NCBI RefSeq assembly: GCF_039534165.1
Contig: NZ_BAAAUX010000032.1
Coordinates: forward strand, 1 to 64,000
Direction: 5' to 3'
Source of the DNA: Saccharopolyspora_D taberi
GTDB lineage: Bacteria > Actinomycetota > Actinomycetes > Mycobacteriales > Pseudonocardiaceae
Length of the DNA: 64,000 bases
Both the position numbers and the translations under genes were made by a program. This document shows, one piece after another, positions 25,571-35,615 of this stretch. The first letter of the stretch is position 1. Each line of letters starts with the position of its first letter. Under the pieces are notes generated by a model. That model was not told the origin of the DNA. It searched no databases and saw only the letters and a program-made list of their open reading frames with translations.

Positions 25571-26848
25571 TCACATCGCGTAGGACCACGCGGTCAGCGA
25601 ATAGGCCCCGAACCAGGAGCCGAAGCAGACCAGCAGGATCGTCGTGCACACCGCGGTCGTCGGCCGCCTCCGCGCGAGCCCGATCGCGACCGGGATCAGC
25701 AGCGGGAACGCGGGCAGCATCAACCGCACCTTCGAGTACATCAGCCCGTCCGAGCCGAGGTCGAGCACCAGCACCGCCGCCGCGAAGACGACCAGCGGCC
25801 AGGGCATCCGGTGCCGCACGCACAGCACGAGCAGCACCAGCGCGGCCAGCACGATCCACGCGGTGAAGGTCTCCAGCACCGACTTGTCCGAGGTCAGCGT
25901 CTCCACCACGAACTTCGAGGTGGCCACCCCGCCGTCGAACGCCGAGGACCAGCCGCGCTGCTGGAGCGCGAAGTACCCGCCGGGCTTGCCGGTCTGCAAC
26001 CCGACCCAGCCGACGTAGAGCAGCATCCCCGCGGGCGCGAGCACGATCGCCAGCAGCGGACCCCACAGCTCGCGCCGCCGCGCGATCGCGACCAGCGCGG
26101 CCAGCCCGACCACGCCGATCAGCGCGGCCGCGGTCGGCCGCACCAGCCCGGCCGCCGCGCAGCACAGCCCCGCGAGCAGCCAGTTCCGCTCGATCACCCC
26201 GACCAGCGCCCAGATGGACAGCGCGCAGAACAGCGCCTCGGAGTAGGCCATCGACAGCACCACCGACATCGGCGCCGCCGCGAACAGCGCGACCAGCAGC
26301 AGGCCGACCCCGTGCGAACCGCCGACCCGCCTGCCCAGCCGGGCCAGGCCGTAGGCGGCGACGACGCCGCACGCCAGGCTCACCGCGATCGCGGCGCCGA
26401 TCATGTTCACGCCCGGTATCAGCGCGACCAGCCGGACCAGCAGCGGATACCCGGGGAAGAAGGCCAGCGGGGTCTCCGGGTACCGGTTCCCGAACCCGTC
26501 GACCATGCTCGGGTCGACACCGCCGTAGCCGTGCTCGGCGATCTCCAGGTACCACTCGCCGTCCCACGCGCCCAGGTTGTCGGCCAGCGACTCGTCGTTG
26601 GCGGCCGACAGCCAGGACAGCACCAGAAGGCCGAAAACGCGGATTGCGAGGTAAACCACACCGGGGCCCAGGGCGGCCACCGCCCGGTGCTGGTCCGACA
26701 GCCCGGACGACAGCCGCGCGAACAGCGGTGGAACAGACCGTTTCGGCTGGTTACGACCTGTTTCGCCGGTGTTGCGCCGCTGCGGCTCGATCGCGCCCGG
26801 CGAGGTGGCCAACGTGCTCCTCCGACCTTGTCGACAAACCGGCCCCAC
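25571..26848 (-). CDS. PIG-V-like GT-C mannosyltransferase, integral membrane
   Basis: A 425-residue protein with about ten membrane helices. The first extracytoplasmic loop carries AWDGEWYLEIAEHGY, the WDxxWYxxIAxxGY signature of PIG-V-type transferases that use polyprenyl-phosphate-mannose, with the Asp as likely base. AFFPGYPLLVRL follows in the next loop. The first about 45 residues are hydrophilic and may belong to the leader if a later start is used; I keep the ATG at 26848 with doubt. The probable role is surface glycan or lipoglycan mannosylation. It heads the operon with the nitroreductase. Confidence 0.8.
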   Translation of the reverse strand: MGPVCRQGRRSTLATSPGAIEPQRRNTGETGRNQPKRSVPPLFARLSSGLSDQHRAVAALGPGVVYLAIRVFGLLVLSWLSAANDESLADNLGAWDGEWYLEIAEHGYGGVDPSMVDGFGNRYPETPLAFFPGYPLLVRLVALIPGVNMIGAAIAVSLACGVVAAYGLARLGRRVGGSHGVGLLLVALFAAAPMSVVLSMAYSEALFCALSIWALVGVIERNWLLAGLCCAAAGLVRPTAAALIGVVGLAALVAIARRRELWGPLLAIVLAPAGMLLYVGWVGLQTGKPGGYFALQQRGWSSAFDGGVATSKFVVETLTSDKSVLETFTAWIVLAALVLLVLCVRHRMPWPLVVFAAAVLVLDLGSDGLMYSKVRLMLPAFPLLIPVAIGLARRRPTTAVCTTILLVCFGSWFGAYSLTAWSYAM

Positions 26849-27100
26849 AGGCTAGCGGCCGGCCTTTGGAGTAGGGCGCGGCGGTAACGATTCGGTAGGC
26901 TGTTCTGGCAGCGGAGCGACCTGGTGAGGCCGCTTCGGCCCAGGTGGCCGATGCTGCACCCATCGGGTCGCGGGGCGTCCCGTCGCCGGTCAGGACCGGT
27001 GCCGGCGGTGCTCTTCGTCCATTCCGGTGTCAGTGCGGGGACAACCCGCACCCGGGGCGACCGCAGCCTTGCGAGGCACGGCCCGAGGAGGTTTTTTCAC

Positions 27101-28365
<1,265 letters not shown>

Positions 28366-28366
<1 letters not shown>

Positions 28367-29421
28367 TGAGCAAGCCGACCGTAGCCATCGTCGGTGCCAC
28401 CGGAGCGGTGGGCACCGTCATGATCGACATCATCAACAACCGGCCGTCCGTGCCGTGGGGAGAGATCCGGCTGATCGCCTCGCCGCGCTCGGCGGGCAAG
28501 AAGATCACCGTCCGCGGCGAGGAGCGCACGGTCGTGGCGCTGGCGCCGGAGGCGTTCGACGGGGTCGACATCGCCCTGTTCGACGTGCCGGACGAGGTGT
28601 CGGCGCAGTGGGCGCCGGTCGCGGCCGAGCGCGGTGCCGTCGCGGTGGACAACTCCGGCGCCTTCCGGATGGACCCCGAGGTGCCGCTGGTGGTGCCCGA
28701 GGTCAACGCCGCGAAGGTGCACGAGCGGCCGAAGGGCATCATCGCCAACCCGAACTGCACGACGCTGTCGATGATGGCCGCGCTCGGCGCGCTGCACCAC
28801 GAGTTCGGCCTCCGCGAGCTGGTCGTCGCCTCCTACCAGGCGGCCTCCGGTGCGGGTCAGGAAGGCATCGACCGCCTCTACGACGAGGTCTCGGCGGTGG
28901 CGGGCAAGCAGGTCGGCGTGCGCGCCGGTGACGTCGCCGAGGCGCTGACCGCGGCGGGCCTGCCCGCCGAGACGCCGTTCAAGGCCCCGCTGGCGCTCAA
29001 CGTCGTGCCGTGGGCGGGCTCGCGCAAGGACGACGGGTGGACCTCGGAGGAGCTGAAGGTCCGCAACGAGTCCCGCAAGATCCTCGGCATCCCGGACCTG
29101 AAGGTCTCGGCCACCTGCGTGCGGGTGCCGGTGCTGACCACGCACTCGCTGGCCGTGCACGCGACCTTCGAGCGCGAGATCACCGTCGAGCAGGCGCACC
29201 GGGTGTTCGGCGCGCAGTCGTCGATCGTGCTGCAGGACGACCCGGACAACGGGGTCTTCCCGACCCCGGCCGAGGTGGTCGGTGCGGACCCGACCTACGT
29301 CGGCCGGGTCCGGCAGGCCCTGGACTTCCCGAACACGCTGGACTTCTTCGTCTGCGGGGACAACCTCCGCAAGGGCGCGGCGCTCAACACCTACGAGATC
29401 GCCGAGACGCTGGCGGGCTGA
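28366..29421 (+). CDS. asd: Aspartate-semialdehyde dehydrogenase
   Basis: Reduces aspartyl phosphate with NADPH to the semialdehyde, feeding lysine/DAP, threonine and methionine synthesis. It has 351 residues with the Rossmann motif VAIVGATGAVGTVM at the N-terminus, the catalytic cysteine in NPNCTT (Cys131), and the dimerisation/catalytic region with PVLTTHSLAVHATFE. It overlaps lysC by one base. A strong terminator lies 15 bp after its stop, so the lysC-asd operon ends here. Confidence 0.97.
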
Positions 29422-29435
29422 CCCGGGCGCTTCGA

Positions 29436-29477
29436 GGGGCGTCCTCTTCCCTGGTCGGGGAGGGGGACGCCCCTTTT
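29436..29477 (+). terminator. Rho-independent terminator after asd
   Basis: GGGGCGTCC and GGACGCCCC form a perfect 9-bp stem, with further TCTTCCC/GGGGAGG pairing inside, followed by TTTT. Confidence 0.88.
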
Positions 29478-29503
29478 CGTTGCTCCAGGAGGCCAATCTT
29501 CAT

Positions 29504-29519
29504 TCGAACGTGTGTTTGT
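29504..29519. promoter_or_regulatory. LexA (SOS) box-like site
   Basis: TCGAACGTGTGTTTGT matches the Gram-positive/actinobacterial SOS box (core GAAC-N4-GTTC) with one mismatch. No SOS gene follows on either strand; the nearest downstream gene is dps in the opposite direction. A short frame from an ATG near 29569 has no recognisable product. Confidence 0.45.
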
Positions 29520-29681
29520 ATTGCCGATTCCTGGAGATCGGCGCCGAGGCTGGCGATATTGGAGGCATGTCCGCACCCGTACCACCTGGAGATCGACCGG
29601 GACGCCCTGGCCCGGCGACCACGCAGCTGAAAGGCGCAGGCCGTCGGCGCCGGGCCGGGACCGGCGCCGACCCTCCGGGCG

Positions 29682-30179
29682 TCAGCTCCCGGCGAGCTGC
29701 GCCTGCCACATCCAGTGCGACTTCTCCATCTCGTGGGAGATGCCGATCAGCAGGTCCTGGGTGACCAGGTCGGACTTGTCCGTTTCGTCGATGCGCGCAC
29801 GCATGCGCTTGATCAGCTCGGAAAGGGCGGAAACGATGTACTCGATCACCTCGCGGTCGCTCTTCCAGCCCGCGCCGAAGGCCGGGAGGCCGGAGCCGGA
29901 CGAGACCGTGGCGGACCGCCCGTCGGGCGAGACGCCGATCGCCGCGGACCGCTCGGCGACGTCGTCGGCGAATCCCCTGGCGCTGTCGATCAGCTCGTCG
30001 AGCTGGAGGTGGACGTCGCGGAAGAACCTGCCGACCACGTTCCAGTGCGCCTGCTTGGCCACCAGGTGCAGATCCACCAGGTCCAGCAGCGCGCCCTGGA
30101 GGACCTTGCCGGTGGTGTCCCGGTCGGAGTCGGTCAGTGCGCTGGTGATCGGTGCCTTGTCAACCGTCTTAGTGGCCAT
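29682..30179 (-). CDS. Dps family DNA-binding ferritin-like protein
   Basis: A 165-residue Dps/starvation protein that stores iron by oxidising Fe(II) with peroxide and protects DNA as a dodecamer. The ferroxidase ligands are in KQAHWNVVGRFFRDVHLQLDELID (His and the Asp/Glu set, residues 41-64), and the four-helix bundle continues to ISHEMEKSHWMWQAQL. ATG at 30179 has GGGAGGT about nine bases upstream; longer frames are not supported. It is followed upstream on the same strand by a flavin reductase, fitting an oxidative-stress group. Confidence 0.93.
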   Translation of the reverse strand: MATKTVDKAPITSALTDSDRDTTGKVLQGALLDLVDLHLVAKQAHWNVVGRFFRDVHLQLDELIDSARGFADDVAERSAAIGVSPDGRSATVSSGSGLPAFGAGWKSDREVIEYIVSALSELIKRMRARIDETDKSDLVTQDLLIGISHEMEKSHWMWQAQLAGS

Positions 30180-30255
30180 GGAACGGATACCTCCCTTGCG
30201 CGAGAGCTCTGTCCTCCAGAGCCTCCTGGCTGCGGGGTACCCGCGCATGTCGACC

Positions 30256-30813
30256 TCACATGCGTCGTTCGGCGAACTCCACGACCTGCCGCCCGATGGT
30301 CCGCAGGGTCCGCGTGACCTTCTCGTCGTCCGACTCGCCGCCCGGGCCCAGCTCGGTCTCGGCGGAGTTGACCGCCGCCCCCAGCGGGGTCGGCCAGCCG
30401 CGCAGCGCGTGCACGACCGAGCGCAGCGCCTGGAGGGTGGTCACGGTGGCCTGCCAGCCGTAGGCGATGCCGATGCAGCCGACCGCGCGTCCGTCGAGGT
30501 AGACGCGGTCGTCGCCGCGCAGGTCCTCCACGTAGTCGAGCGCGTTCTTGATCAGCCCGGAGATGGTGCCGTGGTAACCGGGGGAGGCGAGGATGACGCC
30601 GTCGGCGGTGCGCAGCGACTCGACGAGCTCGATCGCGTTCTCGGTGCGGGTGGTGACCTGCGGATCGTAGAACGGCAGTACCAGGCTCTCGCCGGTGATG
30701 GCGTGGACCTTGGCCCCGGCTTCGCGCGCTCCGGCGAGCGCGCACTGCATCGCGCGCTCGGACTGCGAGTCGGGGCGGATCGATCCGCCGATCCCCACCA
30801 CCGTCACGGTCAT
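30256..30813 (-). CDS. NADPH-dependent FMN reductase
   Basis: A 185-residue flavodoxin-like reductase. The flavin phosphate loop is GGSIRPDSQSER near residues 9-20, and SPGYHGTISGLIKNALDYVEDL is the signature with which this family binds FMN and dimerises. ATG at 30813 has GGAAGGA eight bases before it. It probably supplies reduced flavin or reduces quinones. It lies 76 bp upstream of dps and may share its transcript. A second enzyme of the same family is at 46893-47462. Confidence 0.92.
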   Translation of the reverse strand: MTVTVVGIGGSIRPDSQSERAMQCALAGAREAGAKVHAITGESLVLPFYDPQVTTRTENAIELVESLRTADGVILASPGYHGTISGLIKNALDYVEDLRGDDRVYLDGRAVGCIGIAYGWQATVTTLQALRSVVHALRGWPTPLGAAVNSAETELGPGGESDDEKVTRTLRTIGRQVVEFAERRM

Positions 30814-30973
30814 GCGTCGATCCTTCCATCGCCGGGGCGCTCCCGTGGTGGGAGCCTCGGCCACGCTACGACCTCCAGTCAGCTCGAAGTCAAAGCGCAC
30901 GGCCGTGTCCCGCGCCACTCCTACTTGTCGGTAACCTCAGGTGCTGCCTTGTTTCCGCTGGGAAGGTCCACCC

Positions 30974-32053
30974 ATGTCGAAAGCTCTCGATGTGTCGCCC
31001 CAGGTGCAGGCCGTCGCGCTGCGCGCCATTCTCCAGCTCCCCCAACCGCTCCGGCGGCTGATCGCCGGAGCGCCGATCCGCCTGGACGGCAACGAACTCG
31101 CCTTGGACGCCCAACTGCTGCTCAGGCTGCAGCGGATGATCGGCCACGACGGGCTGTCGGCGCCAACGCCGGAAATCGCCCGGGCGGCGATGGTGCAGTC
31201 CAACAAGCTGATGACGTTCAACCGGCTCGGCGGGGTGTCGGTGGGCGAGCGCCGGATCCCGACGCCGTCCGGCGAGCTCGCGGCGCGGCTGTACCGGCCT
31301 GCGGAGGTCGCCGGCCCGGGCCCGCTGCTGATCTTCTACCACGGTGGCGGCTTCGTCGTGGGCGACATCGAGACCCACGACGACGCGTGCCGCTTCCTGG
31401 CCCGGCAGGCCGGGATCAGGGTGTTGTCGGTGGACTACCGGCTCGCCCCGGAGCACCGCTTCCCAGCGGCGTTCGACGACGCCCTGGCGGCGTTCCGCTT
31501 CGCGGCGGACAACGCCGAAGCGCTCGGCACCACACCGGAGTCGATCGCGGTGGGCGGGGACAGCGCGGGCGGCAACCTGGCGGCCGTGGTGTCGTACGCG
31601 ACCCGGTCCGAGGAGATCAGGCCGGCGTTCCAGCTGCTGGTCTACCCGGCGGTGGACGCCACCCGGCGCCGCCGTTCGAGGGAGCTGTTCGGGCGAGGAT
31701 TCCTGCTCACCGACGCCGACATCGACTGGTTCATGGCGAACTACGTGCCGGAAGTGGGCGAGCGCGGTGACCACCGGCTGTCGGTCCTGCTGGCCGAGGA
31801 CCTGACCGGGCTGCCCCCGGCGTACGTGGTGACGGCGGGCTTCGACCCGCTGCGCGACGAAGGAGAGGCGTACGTGCAGCGGTTGAAGGAATCCGGGGTG
31901 CCGGTGATCGACCGGCGCTTCGAAGACCTGATCCACGGCTTCATGAACCTCCGCCAAGCGGGCGGCCGGTTCCAGGAGGCGATGGTCGAGATCGCGAGCA
32001 CCCTGCGTGCGGGGCTGGCCCTGCGCGCAGGACGGCTTCAGGACCAGCCGTGA
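30974..32053 (+). CDS. Alpha/beta hydrolase of the hormone-sensitive lipase family
   Basis: A 359-residue esterase. HGGGF (His123 onward) forms the oxyanion hole, GDSAGG contains the nucleophile Ser197, and the acid and base are in AGFDPLRDEGE and DLIHGFMNL. The N-terminal about 90 residues form a cap. ATG at 30974 has GGAAGG eight bases before it; an in-frame start at 30941 is less likely. The 3' end overlaps the opposing deaminase by 16 bp. It likely hydrolyses short or medium acyl esters. Confidence 0.94.
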   Translation: MSKALDVSPQVQAVALRAILQLPQPLRRLIAGAPIRLDGNELALDAQLLLRLQRMIGHDGLSAPTPEIARAAMVQSNKLMTFNRLGGVSVGERRIPTPSGELAARLYRPAEVAGPGPLLIFYHGGGFVVGDIETHDDACRFLARQAGIRVLSVDYRLAPEHRFPAAFDDALAAFRFAADNAEALGTTPESIAVGGDSAGGNLAAVVSYATRSEEIRPAFQLLVYPAVDATRRRRSRELFGRGFLLTDADIDWFMANYVPEVGERGDHRLSVLLAEDLTGLPPAYVVTAGFDPLRDEGEAYVQRLKESGVPVIDRRFEDLIHGFMNLRQAGGRFQEAMVEIASTLRAGLALRAGRLQDQP

Positions 32054-32499
32054 TGAGCGACAAGGGCCTCCTCCGCGAGTAGCGGCCCCTCGACCTCGAC
32101 CGGCTGCGCTGCGCTCGCGAAGACCTCGGCCGCGGAAAGGCCCAGCGCAGCCGGCGTACCCCGAAACTCGGCGAGCCGAGCACCGTCGAGAGCGAACACC
32201 AACCGCCCGAGCCCGGAAATGGCCATAGCGCCGGAGCACATAGCGCAGTTCTCGCAGCTGGTGTACATCGTGGTCCGCCGGGCGGTGTCGGCATCCAGAT
32301 GCCGCCCGGCCCACACCGCGAGCTTGAGCTCAGGGTGAGCACTGATGTCCCGATCGGTGCGAACGGTGTTGACGTCCTCGGCGAGCACCACCCCGTAGGG
32401 CCCGACCAACAGCGACCCGAACGGCTCATCCCCCTGCTCCCGAGCCCGAACGCTCAACTCGATCGCCCGCCGCAGATACGCCAGCTCAACCTCGGCCAT
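32038..32499 (-). CDS. Nucleoside/nucleobase deaminase (cytidine deaminase-like)
   Basis: A 153-residue zinc-dependent deaminase. The active site has AHPE (His55, Glu57) and CAMCSGA (Cys85, Cys88), the H-x-E ... C-x-x-C pattern of the guanine deaminase/tRNA adenosine deaminase group. The Pro between His and Glu is as in guanine deaminases. ATG at 32499 has GGAGGGAAC before it. A longer frame starts at 32523 but lacks a site. Guanine deamination is my best guess. Confidence 0.85.
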   Translation of the reverse strand: MAEVELAYLRRAIELSVRAREQGDEPFGSLLVGPYGVVLAEDVNTVRTDRDISAHPELKLAVWAGRHLDADTARRTTMYTSCENCAMCSGAMAISGLGRLVFALDGARLAEFRGTPAALGLSAAEVFASAAQPVEVEGPLLAEEALVAHHGWS

Positions 32500-32869
32500 G
32501 TTCCCTCCTTCGGAGCCGCCCATTCCCCAGTGTCACTCCCAACCAGCCCAGGTGACCGGATCCCGGCTCCGCTTGGCGCTACCGGGCTCCGCCTGGCGCT
32601 GCCCGGCTCCGCTTGGCCCGGCTCTGCCTGGCTGGGCGTGACCTTGCTCAGCCAGCTCCGCCCGGCCCTCCTCGGCCAGTTCTCCCCGGCCTGCCGGGCT
32701 CCACTGGCGTGTCTGACTCAGTGCCATTCCGACACGCCCCGGCATGTCGGCAACCCCGACGCACTTCGGCGTGTCGGATGCCCAACATGCCCTTGTGCGT
32801 CGGTCCGGGCACCAGCCGAGCCATCCAGCCCGGCACCCACAGTGCTACCCAGCCCAAACCCCGAAAAGC
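32500..32869. repeat. 370-bp intergenic region of short repeats and hairpins
   Basis: From 32562 to 32636 about four units of 20 bp (CCCGGCTCCGCTTGGCGCTA and variants, one shortened to 15) stand in tandem. From about 32725 to 32810 the pair CCGACA...TGTCGG occurs twice, one copy forming a 10-bp stem with one mismatch (CCGACACGCC / GGCATGTCGG). No gene is supported. It separates the deaminase start from the end of the LuxR regulator gene, both on the minus strand. Confidence 0.7.
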
Positions 32870-35596
32870 TCACTCCCCAGGGCCGACGAGCTCCCGAAGC
32901 CGGTCCAGCAACTCCTCCCGGCTGCGGGAGCCGAGCCGCTGCTTGATCCGGCCGATGTGGTGCTCGACGGTCTTCGCGGAGATGAACAGCCGCTTCCCGA
33001 CCTGCTTGTACGTCAGCCCGGCCAGCACCAGTTGCGCGACCTCGCGTTCGCGGTCGCTGAGCAGGTCGCCGTCGACAGCGCGCGGTCGGGGCTGCTTGCC
33101 CTGCAAGGCCCGCGCGCACTCCAGCAGCGCGAGCATCGCCTTGCGGTCGGGCGTGTGCAACGCAGCCTGACCAGCGAGCCGGGCGCCGTCCCACGCCAGG
33201 CCCGCAGCGTGCAGGCCGCGGGCGGCGCGCTCGGCTCCGTCGTGGTCGACGCGCCCGGCCAGGACCTCGAGCCAGGTGCGGGCACCTTCCGCCATCGCCG
33301 CCGACATCGGGTTGTGCTGCGCCAGCCGGTCGAGTTCAGCGGCGTGGCGGTTCGCGGTGTCGAGGTCTTCGAGGATCACCGCCGCCTGCAAGCACTTCCA
33401 GGACAACAGGGACGTCCACAGTGGAGGATCGCCCAGATCGGCCAGCAGCGCTCGTGCTTCGCGTAGGTGCGGCTGCACCCACTCCTGGTCGCGCAGGCGC
33501 GCCGTGGCCACGACCAGTTCTCCCAGCGGCAGCAGGGAGAACAGGTCCGGCGAGTGCTCGGCGACCGCTTGGCGGGCTTGGCCGCGCACGGCCGTCAGCG
33601 CCGTCATGTCGTTGTCGCGGTTGGCGATTCCGGCTTCGATGGCGGTCGCCAGCAGCCGGTCCCGCGCCGCTTCCGGATGCACGGCTTCGAGCTTCGTGCG
33701 GGCGCTGACAGTGTCCCCGCGCACCAGGTGCACGCACGCCGCGAGCAGCCGGTGCCGGTTGCTCAGCAGCGGTCCCCCGGTGCTCGACTCGATCGCCCGG
33801 GACAGCAGCGACTCCGCGACGTCCAGCTCTCCGCAGTGCAGGCCGACTATGGCCGCGATCGCCGCCGGCGTGTCCGGCAGCAGCGCCGTCCTGCCGACCG
33901 GGTCCGACAGCGACGCCGCCCGGACCAGCGTCGACAGCGCTGTGCTCGCCGCGCCCGTGACCGATTCCCGCACGCCTTCGGCGAGCTTGACCGCCGCGCC
34001 CGACAGCGACGTCGGCGGTCCGGAATCGCGCGGGCCGCTCAGCACCCCGTCGGCGTCGGCGAGCCTGCCGGTGGCGATCAGCCCCACCGCCGCGCACGCC
34101 GTGTCGCCCGGCCACCGCAGGTGCGAGACCGACCAGTGGCACAGGTCGGCCGCCTGCGCGAGCAGACCGCGGTGCGCCAGGACCGTCGCGGCGACCTGCA
34201 CGCCGAGGGCGCGATCGGGCGCCGTCTCGTCGACCACCACCTTGTCCGCCAGCCGCAACGCCTCGTCGAGTTCGCCGTTCGCCGCGGCGGCGCGAGCCTT
34301 GCGGGCAGCGACCTTTGACGCCGGGGCTCCTGCCGCGACCGCCGCGTCGAGCAGCCGCACCGCCAGCTCGGGGCACTCGCCCAGCGCCTCGTCCGCACCT
34401 TTCGCGAACGCCGCCGCCAACGTCTCCTCCGGCAGCAGCGCGACCTGGGCGTTGAGCAGCGGCCGGACCAGCGCCAGCACCGGACCGCCGCGCGCCAGCT
34501 GCGCCTCCACCAACCGCCGCACGATCCGCAGCCGGTGCTCCAGCGGCGTCAGCACCTGCGCGGCCTGCCGCACGATCGGCAGTGGCACGTCGTGGTCGTC
34601 GACCAGTCCGCTGGCCCGGATCGCCGCCAGGCCCTGCGCCGCGCTGCCCGGCTCCAGGTCCAGCAGGGACGCGAGCACGTCCGGATGCGGCGCCGCGCCC
34701 AGCGACATCGCGACCGCGCAGGCCCGGCCTGCCCGCCCGAGCTGGTCGAAGTCGTGGTGGAACTGCTCCAGCGCCATCCGGGGCAGCTCGGGCAGGCCGA
34801 GCCGGTCCGGGTCGAGCGCGGTCAGGACCCGGTCGACGAACCGCGGGACACCGCCGGTCTGCGCGGTCAGCCAGTCCAGCCATTCCGGCGGTGCCGGGCG
34901 GGGCAGCCTGCGGGCGATGTCGTCGCGGCCGAGCCCCGACAGCAGCACCGGGGTGCCGAGCGCGCCGAGCAGTTCGCCGAGCGCGTGCGAGCGCGGGCCC
35001 GGCCGGTAGGTGACGATCACGCGCGCGCCCGGCTTCTCGGCGATCCCGCGCAGCAGGAAGAGCGTCGTGTCGTCGAGCCGGTCCACGTCGTCGATGAGCA
35101 GCACTTCGCCGGACGCGTCGCGCGGATTCGGTGCGGGCGAGCCAGCCGCGTCGCGGGAATCCCACGGCGCTGCGGCAGTCCCGGGTGGCGCGGTCCCGTG
35201 CGCAGCGGTCCCGGATGGTGGCGCGGCTGACCCGTGTGCGGCAGGCCCGGGTGACGGGACGGCCGTCCCATACGAGGCGGTCCCGGGTGGTGGAACGGCC
35301 GTCCCATGCGCGCCAGACCCATGCGAGGCCGTCCCATGCCCGCCAGACCCGTCCCCGCCAGCCCCATGCCCGCCAGACCCGTGCGCGGCCGGAGAGCCGA
35401 CCGCGCGCCTGACCGGGATCCCGGCGGCCTGGTAGATCGCCGCGAGCTCGGCGAGCAGCGTGCTCTTGCCGTAGCCGCCCGCGCCCTGCACCCCGGCCTT
35501 GACCGGGGCTGCGGGGTCGGCAGCGACCGCCGCGCGCAGCTCCGCCGCGTACGTTCCGGCCGCCCACGCGGACCTCGTCGGGTGGTTCACGATCAT
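32870..35596 (-). CDS. IniR-like large LuxR/STAND transcriptional regulator
   Basis: A 908-residue regulator. An ATPase domain with Walker A GAGGYGKS (residues 38-45) and Walker B EVLLIDDVDRL (about 163) is followed by a long helical-repeat region and a C-terminal LuxR helix-turn-helix (LSDREREVAQLVLAGLTYKQ, then SAKTVEHHIGRIKQRLG). Size and context match mycobacterial IniR (Rv0339c type), which controls iniBAC. Between Walker A and B lies a stretch of about 80 residues of G/H/A/P repeats, unusual for this fold. It follows the Hsp70-like gene by 19 bp in one operon. GTG at 35590 is an alternative start with a better-placed GAAGG. Confidence 0.85.
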   Translation of the reverse strand: MIVNHPTRSAWAAGTYAAELRAAVAADPAAPVKAGVQGAGGYGKSTLLAELAAIYQAAGIPVRRAVGSPAAHGSGGHGAGGDGSGGHGTASHGSGAHGTAVPPPGTASYGTAVPSPGPAAHGSAAPPSGTAAHGTAPPGTAAAPWDSRDAAGSPAPNPRDASGEVLLIDDVDRLDDTTLFLLRGIAEKPGARVIVTYRPGPRSHALGELLGALGTPVLLSGLGRDDIARRLPRPAPPEWLDWLTAQTGGVPRFVDRVLTALDPDRLGLPELPRMALEQFHHDFDQLGRAGRACAVAMSLGAAPHPDVLASLLDLEPGSAAQGLAAIRASGLVDDHDVPLPIVRQAAQVLTPLEHRLRIVRRLVEAQLARGGPVLALVRPLLNAQVALLPEETLAAAFAKGADEALGECPELAVRLLDAAVAAGAPASKVAARKARAAAANGELDEALRLADKVVVDETAPDRALGVQVAATVLAHRGLLAQAADLCHWSVSHLRWPGDTACAAVGLIATGRLADADGVLSGPRDSGPPTSLSGAAVKLAEGVRESVTGAASTALSTLVRAASLSDPVGRTALLPDTPAAIAAIVGLHCGELDVAESLLSRAIESSTGGPLLSNRHRLLAACVHLVRGDTVSARTKLEAVHPEAARDRLLATAIEAGIANRDNDMTALTAVRGQARQAVAEHSPDLFSLLPLGELVVATARLRDQEWVQPHLREARALLADLGDPPLWTSLLSWKCLQAAVILEDLDTANRHAAELDRLAQHNPMSAAMAEGARTWLEVLAGRVDHDGAERAARGLHAAGLAWDGARLAGQAALHTPDRKAMLALLECARALQGKQPRPRAVDGDLLSDREREVAQLVLAGLTYKQVGKRLFISAKTVEHHIGRIKQRLGSRSREELLDRLRELVGPGE
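35155..35395 (-). repeat. Low-complexity coding repeats inside the IniR-like gene
   Basis: About 240 bp of degenerate in-frame repeats built on GGNCTGGCGGGCATGGGACGG, coding HGSGGHG, HGTAS, HGTAVPPPG, YGTAVPSPG, HGSAAPPSG and similar (residues about 68-148). Third positions include more A/T (TCT, GTT, ACT) than the rest of the gene. The repeat sits between the two ATP-binding motifs without breaking the frame. Confidence 0.85.
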
Positions 35597-35615
35597 CCTT
35601 CTCGCTGCCGCCGGT

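Noticed and set aside
26849..27100. Lysine riboswitch before lysC
   Set aside because: The 252-bp leader shows no conserved lysine-riboswitch core or obvious terminator switch. Actinobacterial lysC is mostly controlled by feedback inhibition.
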